From NCBI GenBank assembly GCA_040255445.1, contig JBDZUZ010000036.1, positions 1 through 25,330 on the forward strand: 25,330 bases of DNA, written 5' to 3'. The position numbers and the translations under genes were made by a program. The notes beneath the pieces were generated by a model that worked only from the letters and a program-made list of their open reading frames with translations, searched no databases and was not told the DNA's origin. Positions 15,427-24,159 of this stretch are shown here, in pieces. This DNA is from JBDZUZ01 sp040255445. GTDB taxonomy: Bacteria > Planctomycetota > Phycisphaerae > Phycisphaerales > UBA1924. The first letter of the stretch is position 1. Each line of letters opens with the position of its first letter.

Positions 15427-16560
15427 ATGACCACCACCTACTCGAAGGGCCTGGAAGGCGTCGTCGCAGCCGAGACCAAGATGTCGTTCATCGACGGCGA
15501 GAAGGGCATCCTCGAGTACGTCGGTATCCCCATCGGAGAGCTCGCCGCCCACTCCACCTTCGAGGAGACCGTCTTCCTCCTCTGGAACGCCCGCCTCCCC
15601 AGGAAGGATGAGCTCGCCGCGTTCGAGAAGGAAATCCGCTCGCTCTACGACCTCCCCGAGGCGGTCGAGGCGATGCTCAAGGGCCTCCCCAAGACCGCCC
15701 AGCCGATGCACGCCATGCGGACGCTCATCTCCGCCCTGGGTCTCATCGACCCCGCGCCCAACGCGACCGATGTCCCCACCGTCCGCAAGAAGGCGCTCGC
15801 CATCCTCGCCTGCGCCCCCACCATGCTCGCCTACTTCCACCGCCACCGGCAGGGCAAGAGCTTCATCAAGCCCGACAAGAACATGTCGATGGCCGAGAAC
15901 TTCCTCTACATGCTCAACGGCGAGAAGCCCACCGAGACGATGGCCCGGGCGCTCGATGTCTGCCTCATCCTGCACACCGACCACGGCCTCAACAACTCGA
16001 CCTTCTCCGCCCGCGTCGTGATCTCCACCCTCAGCGACATCTACTCGGCGACCACCGCCGCGGTCGGCTCGCTGCGTGGCCCGCTCCACGGCGGCGCCAA
16101 CGAGGGCGTGATGGTCATGCTCAACGAGATCCCCAATGTTGAAGCTGCCGACGCCTACGTGAAGGACAAGCTCGCCCGCAAGGACAAGATCATGGGCTTC
16201 GGCCACCGGGTCTACAAGGCCTACGACCCCCGCGCCACCCACCTCAAGTCCCTGGCCAAGCAGCTCGCCAAGGACACCGGCAACATGGACCTCTACGAGA
16301 AGTCCAGCCGCATCGAGAAGGTGATGGAAGAGGCCGTCGCCGCCAAGGGCATCTACCCCAACGTCGACTTCTATTCCGCCACCACCTACCACTGCATCGG
16401 CCTGCCCCTCGACCTCTTCACGCCGATGTTCGTGCTCTCCCGCATCGGCGGCTGGTCGGGCCACGTGATCGAGCAGCTCGCCGACAACCGCCTCTTCCGC
16501 CCCAAGGCCCTCTACGTCGGCCCGCACGACCAGCCCTACACGCCGGTCGAGAAGCGCTGA
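15427..16560 (+). CDS. gltA: Citrate synthase
   Basis: Encodes 377 residues. It condenses oxaloacetate and acetyl-CoA to citrate at the entry of the TCA cycle. The catalytic triad of the family is visible: H221 in G-P-L-H-G-G-A-N-E, H260 in G-F-G-H-R-V-Y and D314 in V-D-F-Y-S-A. The T-D-H-G-L-N-N-S-T-F motif (184-193) and G-W-S-G-H-V-I-E-Q (342-350) are also typical. The length and lack of an N-terminal regulatory domain match the short dimeric form (CitZ-like) rather than the hexameric 430-residue enterobacterial GltA. 2-methylcitrate synthase (PrpC) is similar and cannot be excluded from sequence alone; no prp genes are nearby. A GGAAGGA 5-7 bases before the ATG decides the start; an in-frame extension upstream spans the promoter and is not used. 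Confidence 0.93.
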   Translation: MTTTYSKGLEGVVAAETKMSFIDGEKGILEYVGIPIGELAAHSTFEETVFLLWNARLPRKDELAAFEKEIRSLYDLPEAVEAMLKGLPKTAQPMHAMRTLISALGLIDPAPNATDVPTVRKKALAILACAPTMLAYFHRHRQGKSFIKPDKNMSMAENFLYMLNGEKPTETMARALDVCLILHTDHGLNNSTFSARVVISTLSDIYSATTAAVGSLRGPLHGGANEGVMVMLNEIPNVEAADAYVKDKLARKDKIMGFGHRVYKAYDPRATHLKSLAKQLAKDTGNMDLYEKSSRIEKVMEEAVAAKGIYPNVDFYSATTYHCIGLPLDLFTPMFVLSRIGGWSGHVIEQLADNRLFRPKALYVGPHDQPYTPVEKR

Positions 16561-16816
16561 TCACAACCGGGTGACGATCCATCCACACCGAGGTGTGACC
16601 GCAGGTCCGCCCATGTGGAGTGGATGCGTGGCGACGCTGGGGACCGGACAGCGGCGTTCTTTGCTGCGCGGCACGCGCAGCGTTTGAACCCGCTCCTCCA
16701 CCACAGGCACAAGCCCGCGCGGCCCCGCGGTCTCGCTGTCGTCCAGACCTCGCCAGTGCGAAGCGGTCAACCACCCGGCCTGGGCATCCGTCTGAGTCCA
16801 TCGAGGTCGCCCGAGT
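16561..16816. other. Gap between citrate synthase and the toxin-antitoxin pair
   Basis: No convincing gene. It holds two hairpins: CACACC-GA-GGTGTG (16584-16597) and GCTGCGCG-GCA-CGCGCAGC (16663-16681). The second is followed by only GTTTG, so at best it is a weak terminator for citrate synthase. Open frames on both strands here have no family motifs or ribosome binding sites. The stretch may be the boundary of the inserted toxin-antitoxin module. Confidence 0.4.
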
Positions 16817-16817
16817 C

Positions 16818-16862
16818 TTGACAAGACTACCAATGAATGGTATCTTTTGGTATCCGGGAGGA
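16818..16862 (+). promoter_or_regulatory. Promoter and operator of the parDE-type operon
   Basis: TTGACA (16818-16823), a 17-base spacer and TATCTT (16841-16846) make a near-consensus promoter. Overlapping it are an inverted repeat TACCA-N5-TGGTA (16828-16842) and a direct repeat TGGTATC at 16838-16844 and 16848-16854, exactly 10 bases apart. Repeats one helical turn apart on the promoter are typical targets of ribbon-helix-helix antitoxins. A GGGAGG Shine-Dalgarno follows at about 16856-16861. Confidence 0.75.
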
Positions 16863-16870
16863 TTCCACCG

Positions 16871-17131
16871 ATGGCCAGAAGCACCAGCGTCACCCTCGGT
16901 GACCACTTCGATAGCTTCGTCCGAGGACAGATTGAAGCGGGCCGCTACGGCAACGCCAGCGAAGTGATGCGCGCCGGCCTGCGACTGCTCGAAGAGCACG
17001 AGGCCAAAGTGCGCGCACTCCGCGCGGCGCTGATCGAGGGCGAGCAGAGCGGCGATGCCGGTCCTCTCGATTTCAAGAAGATCAGGCGCGCTGCGCGGAC
17101 GAGGGCCGGGATACCGTCGCCGGATGCCTAG
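16871..17131 (+). CDS. parD: ParD-like antitoxin, ribbon-helix-helix
   Basis: Encodes 86 residues. The N-terminal half is a ribbon-helix-helix domain of the ParD/CopG type: the strand S-T-S-V-T-L-G-D-H-F (residues 4-13), a helix F-V-R-G-Q-I-E-A-G-R-Y-G-N-A-S-E-V and a second helix M-R-A-G-L-R-L-L-E-E-H-E. The G-R-Y-x-N-A-S-E-V-x-R-x-G-L-R-L-L-E pattern is characteristic of ParD antitoxins. The C-terminal 40 residues are charged and would wrap the toxin. The protein should repress its own promoter, which carries matching repeats. The start is decided by GGGAGG nine bases upstream. The toxin gene overlaps its last eight bases, so the two are cotranslated. Confidence 0.9.
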   Translation: MARSTSVTLGDHFDSFVRGQIEAGRYGNASEVMRAGLRLLEEHEAKVRALRAALIEGEQSGDAGPLDFKKIRRAARTRAGIPSPDA

Positions 17132-17423
17132 AGCACTGGTCACGGACCAAGCGGCCGAGAACGACCTGATCGAGATCTGGGTGTACACCTACCGCACTTG
17201 GGGCGAGGCCCAAGCCGAGAAGTACCTCGATCTCCTCGAATCCGCAGTGAGCGCCTTAGGGCGCGACCCGACCTCCGGCCGATCACGGGACACGATCCGG
17301 GCGGGGTACTGGTCAAAGTCGGTCGAGCACCACGTCGTGTTCTACACGTTCAACCAGACCGAGGTCCGCATTCGTCGCGTCCTGCACGAAGCGATGGATT
17401 TCGTCGCACACATCTCGGAATAG
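17124..17423 (+). CDS. parE: ParE/RelE-superfamily toxin
   Basis: Encodes 99 residues. ParE toxins share the RelE fold but usually poison DNA gyrase; RelE relatives cleave mRNA in the ribosome. Seen here are the opening strand A-L-V-T-D-Q-A-A-E-N-D-L-I-E-I-W-V-Y-T (residues 4-22), a helix rich in Ala/Glu/Leu, the G-R-D-P-T-S-G-R-S-R-D block (49-59), then Y-W-S-K-S-V-E-H-H-V-V-F-Y-T-F and I-R-R-V-L-H-E-A-M-D-F. The last motif, V-L-H-x-x-M-D, is a ParE hallmark and favours ParE over RelE. The ATG at 17124 overlaps the antitoxin reading frame by eight bases; the in-frame GTG/ATG choices further upstream would overlap more and lack family residues. Confidence 0.9.
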   Translation: MPRALVTDQAAENDLIEIWVYTYRTWGEAQAEKYLDLLESAVSALGRDPTSGRSRDTIRAGYWSKSVEHHVVFYTFNQTEVRIRRVLHEAMDFVAHISE

Positions 17424-17461
17424 CTCCGAGATCACCGAGCTTCCGATATCCGCTCGACAGA

Positions 17462-17890
17462 TCACAGCCCCAGCCGCGCCAGCACATCGCTCAGCACCGA
17501 CCGCACCAGCGCCTCATCACCGAACGGCTTGTTGTAGCTCAACTTGATCTGCGTGCCGTCGAGCGTCTCGCGGACAGAAACCTCCAGCGTGTTCAGCGAG
17601 CTGTACCGCGGCGGCCGCCCAGCCACATCACCGCCGTACTCGGTCACCTCCGACGACACGATCGTGTAGCCGCGGCTACGCATGACCTCCTCGGCCGCCA
17701 TCAGCACCGAGGGCGGACGCACATCGCCCAGGTCCGCCGTCAGCGTCGGCCGGCCATAGCTGGCGACGATCCCGCTCCGACCCTGGGCCTGCTGGCTGGT
17801 CTTGCAACCAGACAGCCCGCCAACCAGGCCCAGAGCCCCCACCATCAGCGCCGCCGCCGCGGCCATCCGTACGCCAGCCTTCGTTGCCAC
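17462..17890 (-). CDS. Small predicted lipoprotein, function unknown
   Basis: Encodes 142 residues from a GTG start, fixed by AGGAGG seven bases upstream. The N-terminus is a lipoprotein signal: a basic start, a hydrophobic stretch (residues 9-26) and a lipobox L-S-G-C ending at C29, so the mature protein of about 114 residues would be lipid-anchored. The remainder contains strands and a helix (V-L-M-A-A-E-E-V-M-R-S-R-G-Y) followed by T-L-E-V-S-V-R-E and a C-terminal helix (L-V-R-S-V-L-S-D-V-L-A-R-L). The alternation is reminiscent of small DUF3568-type lipoproteins, but I do not assign a family. It is convergent with the toxin gene, with a 38-base gap, and divergent from rpsU. Confidence 0.75.
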   Translation of the reverse strand: MATKAGVRMAAAAALMVGALGLVGGLSGCKTSQQAQGRSGIVASYGRPTLTADLGDVRPPSVLMAAEEVMRSRGYTIVSSEVTEYGGDVAGRPPRYSSLNTLEVSVRETLDGTQIKLSYNKPFGDEALVRSVLSDVLARLGL

Positions 17891-18066
17891 AGACCGTCCT
17901 CCTGACCCCGAAAGAGGGTCGCCCGGGTCGCTTCGTCCGAGAAAAGCCCCGGCGAGTCACGCTCCCGGGGCGGGGTCAGCGTAGCCGGAACCGGCCCCAC
18001 CCTCCATCCGCCCCCGCAGGCGTGATCGCCGCCTTAGTGCCCCGGCAACGCCATTCCGCCCCCGGC

Positions 18067-18125
18067 TTGATTGATCGCCGCGGCCGCCCTTTACTTGGGG
18101 CCCGACCGGCAACGCCCGGCCGGTC
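18067..18125 (+). promoter_or_regulatory. Possible rpsU promoter and leader hairpin
   Basis: TTGATT (18067-18072), a 17-base spacer and TTTACT (18090-18095) are a plausible promoter. The leader then holds GACCGG / CCGGTC (18104-18109 and 18120-18125). Ribosomal protein leaders often carry control hairpins, but no known motif is recognised. Confidence 0.4.
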
Positions 18126-18188
18126 TGTTCATTGTCCTGATTCTGTCCATGGCCCGGAGCGTGCGCTCCCGGCCCGTGCGAGGTACCC

Positions 18189-18380
18189 ATGGCGATCCGA
18201 GTGAAGGCCCGCAGCGGCGAGTCCGTCGAGCAGATGATGCGTCGCTTCAAGAAGCTCTGCGAGAAGGAAGGGCTCACCAAGGACATCAAGCGGAAGGAGT
18301 TCTTCGAGAAGCCTTCCGAGCGTCGCCGCCGCGCTGCCCGCAAGAGCGTCGCCCGCCGCGTCCGCCCCGAGCGGGGCTGA
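18189..18380 (+). CDS. rpsU: 30S ribosomal protein bS21
   Basis: Encodes 63 residues. bS21 is a small, very basic protein of the 30S platform near the anti-Shine-Dalgarno end of 16S rRNA and helps initiation. The sequence has the family pattern: I-R-V-K-A-R-x-G-E-S-V-E-Q-M-M-R-R-F-K-K-L-C-E-K-E-G (residues 3-28), then I-K-R-K-E-F-F-E-K-P-S-E-R-R-R-R and an Arg/Ala-rich helix. Length is at the short end of the 57-75 range. GAGG six bases before the ATG supports the start. It is transcribed alone, with its own terminator. Confidence 0.96.
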   Translation: MAIRVKARSGESVEQMMRRFKKLCEKEGLTKDIKRKEFFEKPSERRRRAARKSVARRVRPERG

Positions 18381-18440
18381 TCCCGGCCGAGGCCGCCGCC
18401 ACCGTGCGCCGCGGCCGATCGCGCTGTTGACCGACCACCG

Positions 18441-18470
18441 AGCGGATCCGACCTTCGGATCCGCTTTTTC
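18441..18470 (+). terminator. Intrinsic terminator after rpsU
   Basis: Perfect 11-bp stem AGCGGATCCGA / TCGGATCCGCT (18441-18451 and 18455-18465) with a 3-base loop and a TTTT tail. Confidence 0.93.
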
Positions 18471-18537
18471 ATGCGCCGATCCGGCCGCGAACCAGCGTCG
18501 AGCCCGCCGAGCGAGAGAGGCGGGAGAGGTTTGTACC

Positions 18538-18546
18538 TGCTATATT
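18538..18546 (+). promoter_or_regulatory. Extended -10 promoter of hppA
   Basis: TGCTATATT (18538-18546) is an extended -10 element (TGn plus TATATT). No -35 box is present, as expected for this class. It would give a leader of about 110 bases before the hppA start at 18662. Confidence 0.55.
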
Positions 18547-18661
18547 TGGGCCCTCTCGGGGCGGCGCGGCGTTTCATTCGGTCTGCAACACCCCGGAGGA
18601 CGGGGCGTCGTGCGCGACACCCCGCCGCGAATCTCTACAGATAGAACCCGGAGCCACCGTG

Positions 18662-21463
<2,802 letters not shown>

Positions 21464-21487
21464 TCGGCATCACTGCTTGAATCGCGA

Positions 21488-21518
21488 AGGGCCCGGCCGC
21501 TGTGCCGGGCCCTTTTTC
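21488..21518 (+). terminator. Intrinsic terminator after hppA
   Basis: Perfect 10-bp stem AGGGCCCGGC / GCCGGGCCCT (21488-21497 and 21504-21513), six-base loop, then TTTT. It faces the minus-strand terminator at 21553-21592. Confidence 0.93.
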
Positions 21519-21552
21519 GTTGGCGAACCGGTCGGTGGGAATTCGCCGATCC

Positions 21553-21592
21553 AAAAGCAAGACGGCCGGATCCCTCTTCAGAGATCCGGCCG
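21553..21592 (-). terminator. Minus-strand intrinsic terminator
   Basis: Read on the minus strand, arms CGGCCGGATC / GATCCGGCCG (21592-21583 and 21572-21563) are followed by TCTTGCTTTT. It faces the hppA terminator and implies a transcript coming from the 21.6-21.9 kb region, where no ordinary gene is present. Confidence 0.7.
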
Positions 21593-21641
21593 CCGTGTTT
21601 CCACAATGGGCTGCGCTGCGCAGCTCCGTCGAGCATGCGTT

Positions 21642-21680
21642 TTAGACGCGCAGCCCCTTGATACAGTCAGACTTCATCAC
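21642..21680 (-). CDS. Mini-ORF with a 13-base Shine-Dalgarno match
   Basis: Encodes about 12 residues, M-M-K-S-D-C-I-K-G-L-R-V, from a GTG at 21680 directly followed by an in-frame ATG at 21677, ending in TAA at 21642-21644. Upstream lies AAGGAGGTGATCC (minus strand, 21694-21682), a full complement of the conserved 3' end of 16S rRNA. The spacing from the AGGAGG core is 7 bases to the GTG or 10 to the ATG. A longer in-frame version from ATG 21728 would give 28 residues, but its start lies in a hairpin loop without a ribosome binding site. The peptide has no recognisable family. No coding gene follows on this strand before the terminator, so it is not an ordinary leader peptide for an operon. 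Whether it is translated is unknown. Confidence 0.4.
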   Translation of the reverse strand: MMKSDCIKGLRV

Positions 21681-21893
21681 TGGATCACCTCCTTCTGCAA
21701 GAGCCTCCCCGATCGAACGCCGCTGCATCAGAAGCGTTGCGCCGGGCTCTCACCCCGAGGGACCGTCGCCCCTCGGCTCATCGCCCGAGTCGGTCACCGG
21801 CAGTGCCAGGCTCCGGCTCGGTCGTCGCCGTTCGCGGGTTCGGGCTGGGGTCGTCTTACCGACCCGGCCCCCGATCGCTCGCGGCGATAGTTC

Positions 21894-21921
21894 AGTATCG
21901 GTTTTCCCTACGCGGCGTCAA
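21894..21921 (-). promoter_or_regulatory. Minus-strand promoter of the small transcript
   Basis: On the minus strand TTGACG (21921-21916), a 16-base spacer and GATACT (21899-21894) resemble a sigma-70 promoter, with a start expected near 21887. The AT content here is locally higher than in the surrounding sequence. Confidence 0.5.
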
Positions 21922-22033
21922 TCAGAAAAGTTCCGGCGTCGCAGCACGGTTTTTGTCGCCCCGCAACCGACAGGTGACCCACACGGGGCATGCGGCAAAC
22001 AACGCTGCGGACTCTCGGACCACGCCAGCGCAA

Positions 22034-22219
22034 TCAGCCCTCGAATTCCTTGAACTCGCCCTTGGCGGTCTGCTCGTCGAGGTACTTCTGGAAGTCCCCC
22101 ATCTTGTAGCTCAGATAGATGAACGCGTGCTGCAGCGTGAGCCACTCGATGTCGGTCTTGTCCTCATCGAGGTCCTTGCGCAGCCGGTTGAGTTCCGCGA
22201 GCATCGTCTCTGCCTTCAT
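22034..22219 (-). CDS. Small helical protein of unknown function downstream of znuB
   Basis: Encodes 61 residues, M-K-A-E-T-M-L-A-E-L-N-R-L-R-K-D-L at the start and K-G-E-F-K-E-F-E-G at the end. It is highly charged and probably helical throughout, with an aromatic centre (I-E-W-L-T-L-Q-H-A-F-I-Y-L-S-Y-K-M-G-D-F, residues 24-43). It has no signal peptide, cysteine or membrane segment. The ATG at 22219 is chosen because GGAG lies seven bases upstream; an ATG four codons earlier lacks one. It begins 52 bases after the znuB stop on the same strand, so it is probably the last gene of the importer operon. I do not recognise the family; it may be a lineage-specific cytoplasmic protein. Confidence 0.7.
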   Translation of the reverse strand: MKAETMLAELNRLRKDLDEDKTDIEWLTLQHAFIYLSYKMGDFQKYLDEQTAKGEFKEFEG

Positions 22220-22271
22220 CGCTGTCTCCATGCCGCGGCGGGGCCGCGTTGAATCTGGGGTTCGCTCAACC

Positions 22272-23150
22272 TTACGCCGCGGGCGCAAGGCGGCGGCTCT
22301 TGATGGCGCCAAGGCCCTTCGCCGCGGCGAAGACCGCGCAGAGCACGATCACCACGCTCGGGCCCGGCGGCAGATTCGCCTCGAAGCTCAGCACGATCCC
22401 GCCCAGCAGGCCGACCGTGACGAACGCGAGGCTCAGCCCGATTACTCGCCCGATCCGGTCGCTGATCTGCAGCGCGGCCGCGCCGGGGAGCACCAGCAGC
22501 GCCGTTGCGAGGACCACGCCGACGAGCTTCATCGCCGTGACTGTCGCCACCGCGAGCAGCGCCATCATCAAGAGCCGCATCGCGCCCACCCGCACGCCGA
22601 ACGCACGGGCCGAGGGCTCATCGAATGCCCAGAAGACGAGCGGCCTTCGCCACCACCACGCGGCCAGCAGCGAGACCGCCGCGATCGCCCACGCCGCGGC
22701 CGCCTGCGTCCACTCGCTCTCGAAGATCGAGCCGAAGAGGAACGATTCCCAGGCGATCCCCGTCCGCGCCCGATGCAGCAGCACCGCGCCCAGCGCCATC
22801 GACCCCACCAGCACGATGCCGATCGCGGTGTCCGCCTGCGTCTTGCCCTTCGCCGACATCCAGCCCACGCCGATCGCGGCGAAGAGACAGAACCCGGTCA
22901 CCACGAGGAACTGCCACAGCCCGCCCGCGGGCGCGGCGGCGCTGAGCGTCGCGGTCAGGCCCAAGATCGCCGCGATCCCCACACCGCCGAACGCCGCGTG
23001 GCTGATCCCCTGCCCGATGAAGGCGAGGCGCTTGAGCACCACGACGACGCTGAGCATGGCGCACAGCAGTGCGATGGCCAGGCCGGCGACCAGGCCGGGG
23101 AGGTAGAGCTCGCGCTCGATCGGGCTGGTGAGGTAGATCCAGGTGTTCAC
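22272..23150 (-). CDS. znuB: Zinc/manganese-type ABC transporter permease
   Basis: Encodes 292 residues with about eight or nine membrane helices. Family features are L-P-G-L-V-A-G-L-A-I-A-L-L-C-A near the start, V-V-L-K-R-L-A-F-I-G-Q-G-I-S-H-A-A-F-G-G-V (37-57), a G-x-x-x-x-A-D-T-A-I-G-I-V-L segment (104-115) and K-L-V-G-V-V-L-A-T-A-L-L-V-L-P-G-A-A-A (about 215-233), the ABC-3 permease signature. It forms the inner-membrane channel of a metal importer, with ZnuC bound on the cytoplasmic side. Its start overlaps the end of the ATPase gene by four bases, so they are cotranslated. Zinc specificity is inferred from the His-rich binding protein of the operon. Confidence 0.9.
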   Translation of the reverse strand: MNTWIYLTSPIERELYLPGLVAGLAIALLCAMLSVVVVLKRLAFIGQGISHAAFGGVGIAAILGLTATLSAAAPAGGLWQFLVVTGFCLFAAIGVGWMSAKGKTQADTAIGIVLVGSMALGAVLLHRARTGIAWESFLFGSIFESEWTQAAAAWAIAAVSLLAAWWWRRPLVFWAFDEPSARAFGVRVGAMRLLMMALLAVATVTAMKLVGVVLATALLVLPGAAALQISDRIGRVIGLSLAFVTVGLLGGIVLSFEANLPPGPSVVIVLCAVFAAAKGLGAIKSRRLAPAA

Positions 23151-24079
23151 GCACGGCCCCCACTTCCCCCACTCTCACCGCCACCGCCGCCTTGGTCATT
23201 GGCCTTGCCGCGGACCGTGAGCGAGACAGGACCGGCCGGCGCGTGCGTGTGACTATGCGATGGATCGGTGCACTCCGCCGCGGCGTGTGCATCGATGTGC
23301 ACATCGCCGAAGATGCCCGCGACATCGTGCCGGAAGACTTCGGCGAGGACCTGCGGCGTGAGCCCCTCGGGCGCGGTGTGGGAATGGAGTGTGCGCGAGA
23401 GGCACGCCACGCGGTCGCAGCCGGATGCGATGGCGCGGAGATCGTGGCTCACGATCAGCATCGTCAAACCGAACGACTCGTGCAGCCCTTTGAGCAGGTC
23501 GGCGAATCGGCGCTGGCCCGCGACATCGACACCGACCATCGGCTCATCGAGCAGCAGCATCCGCGGCCGGATCGAGAGCGCCCGCGCGATCATGACCCGC
23601 TGGAGCTGGCCGCCGGAGAGTTGCCCGATGGGCCGGTCGGCGAGGTCTGCGATGCCGACGGCGTCCATCGCTTCCGCGGCGTGCCGCTGCTCATCCGCAG
23701 TGAGCCGCGCGAGGCCGCGCTTCTCGACGCCCGCGGCCATCTCGATCACCTGCCGCACGCTGAGCGGGAAGCGGAGCTCGGCCTCGATCCGCTGGGGCAC
23801 ATAGCCGATCAGGCCGCGCTGCCGCGCTTCCCGCGGCGGCAGGCCGAAGACGGTGAGCTCGCCGCGTTGCAGGGGGAGCAGGCCGAGGGTGAGCTTGAGC
23901 AGCGTGGACTTGCCGCCGCCGTTTGGGCCGAGCACGCCCAGCCGCTCGCCCTGAGCGACATCGAGCGTGATATTCGAGAGCGCTTCGCGTTTGCCGTCGT
24001 ACGAATAGGTCACGCCGCGGAATGACACCGCGGGCTGGCCGTTCGTCGTCGGATTGCCGCGTTCACCGCCGCTGACCAT
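23147..24079 (-). CDS. znuC: Zinc-type ABC transporter ATP-binding protein
   Basis: Encodes 310 residues. The ATPase motifs are complete: Walker A G-P-N-G-G-G-K-S-T (51-59), Q-loop G-Y-V-P-Q-R (92-97), signature L-S-G-G-Q (154-158), Walker B M-L-L-L-D-E-P (174-180) and H-loop V-S-H-D (about 205). The family normally ends near residue 250; here a C-terminal extension contains V-H-I-D-A-H-A-A-A-E-C and S-H-S-H-T-H, then a Gly/Ser-rich end. A His/Cys tail could bind zinc and sense it inside the cell, but this is inference. It lies 80 bases after znuA and overlaps znuB. The ATG at 24079 is preceded by a short leader without a strong Shine-Dalgarno; a later start would still include Walker A. Confidence 0.92.
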   Translation of the reverse strand: MVSGGERGNPTTNGQPAVSFRGVTYSYDGKREALSNITLDVAQGERLGVLGPNGGGKSTLLKLTLGLLPLQRGELTVFGLPPREARQRGLIGYVPQRIEAELRFPLSVRQVIEMAAGVEKRGLARLTADEQRHAAEAMDAVGIADLADRPIGQLSGGQLQRVMIARALSIRPRMLLLDEPMVGVDVAGQRRFADLLKGLHESFGLTMLIVSHDLRAIASGCDRVACLSRTLHSHTAPEGLTPQVLAEVFRHDVAGIFGDVHIDAHAAAECTDPSHSHTHAPAGPVSLTVRGKANDQGGGGGESGGSGGRA

Positions 24080-24159
24080 CCGTGTCCTGTCCGTTCCTGT
24101 GCGTGCGTCCTGAGACCCGATCGAGCCGCCTGATTCAGTCCGGCTGGTTCCCTGCCGAG

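Larger units (their letters stand above)
21553..21887 (-). ncRNA. Putative structured small transcript with a mini-ORF
   Basis: This lies in the 570-base stretch without an ordinary gene after hppA. A minus-strand promoter (21894-21921) and terminator (21553-21592) bracket about 335 bases. The predicted RNA has a hairpin CCGAGGG/CCCTCGG (21755-21776), a longer bulged hairpin (21701-21749; GAG/CTC, CCCG/CGGG and AACGC/GCGTT), then the mini-ORF and its Shine-Dalgarno. A GGGCTGCGC/GCGCAGCCC stem (21608-21616 with 21648-21656) overlaps the last codons. It lacks the hallmark sequences of RNase P RNA, tmRNA, SRP RNA and 6S RNA as far as I can tell. It could be a small mRNA, a dual-function RNA or a regulatory RNA. 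Confidence 0.45.

Noticed and set aside
16561..16893. A 110-codon minus-strand frame between citrate synthase and parD
   Set aside because: It runs through the parD promoter, lacks a Shine-Dalgarno and matches no family that I recognise.
21682..21694. GGATCACCTCCTT on the plus strand, identical to the 3' end of 16S rRNA
   Set aside because: The bases before it do not resemble the conserved end of 16S rRNA, and no rRNA gene is nearby. The minus-strand reading as a Shine-Dalgarno followed by a start codon explains it better.
21900..21945. Minus-strand GCGTAGGGAA preceded by a CTGAT, resembling the end of a TPP riboswitch
   Set aside because: The paired CTGAGA and the conserved 5' half are missing, and the segment overlaps a promoter with no thiamine gene downstream.
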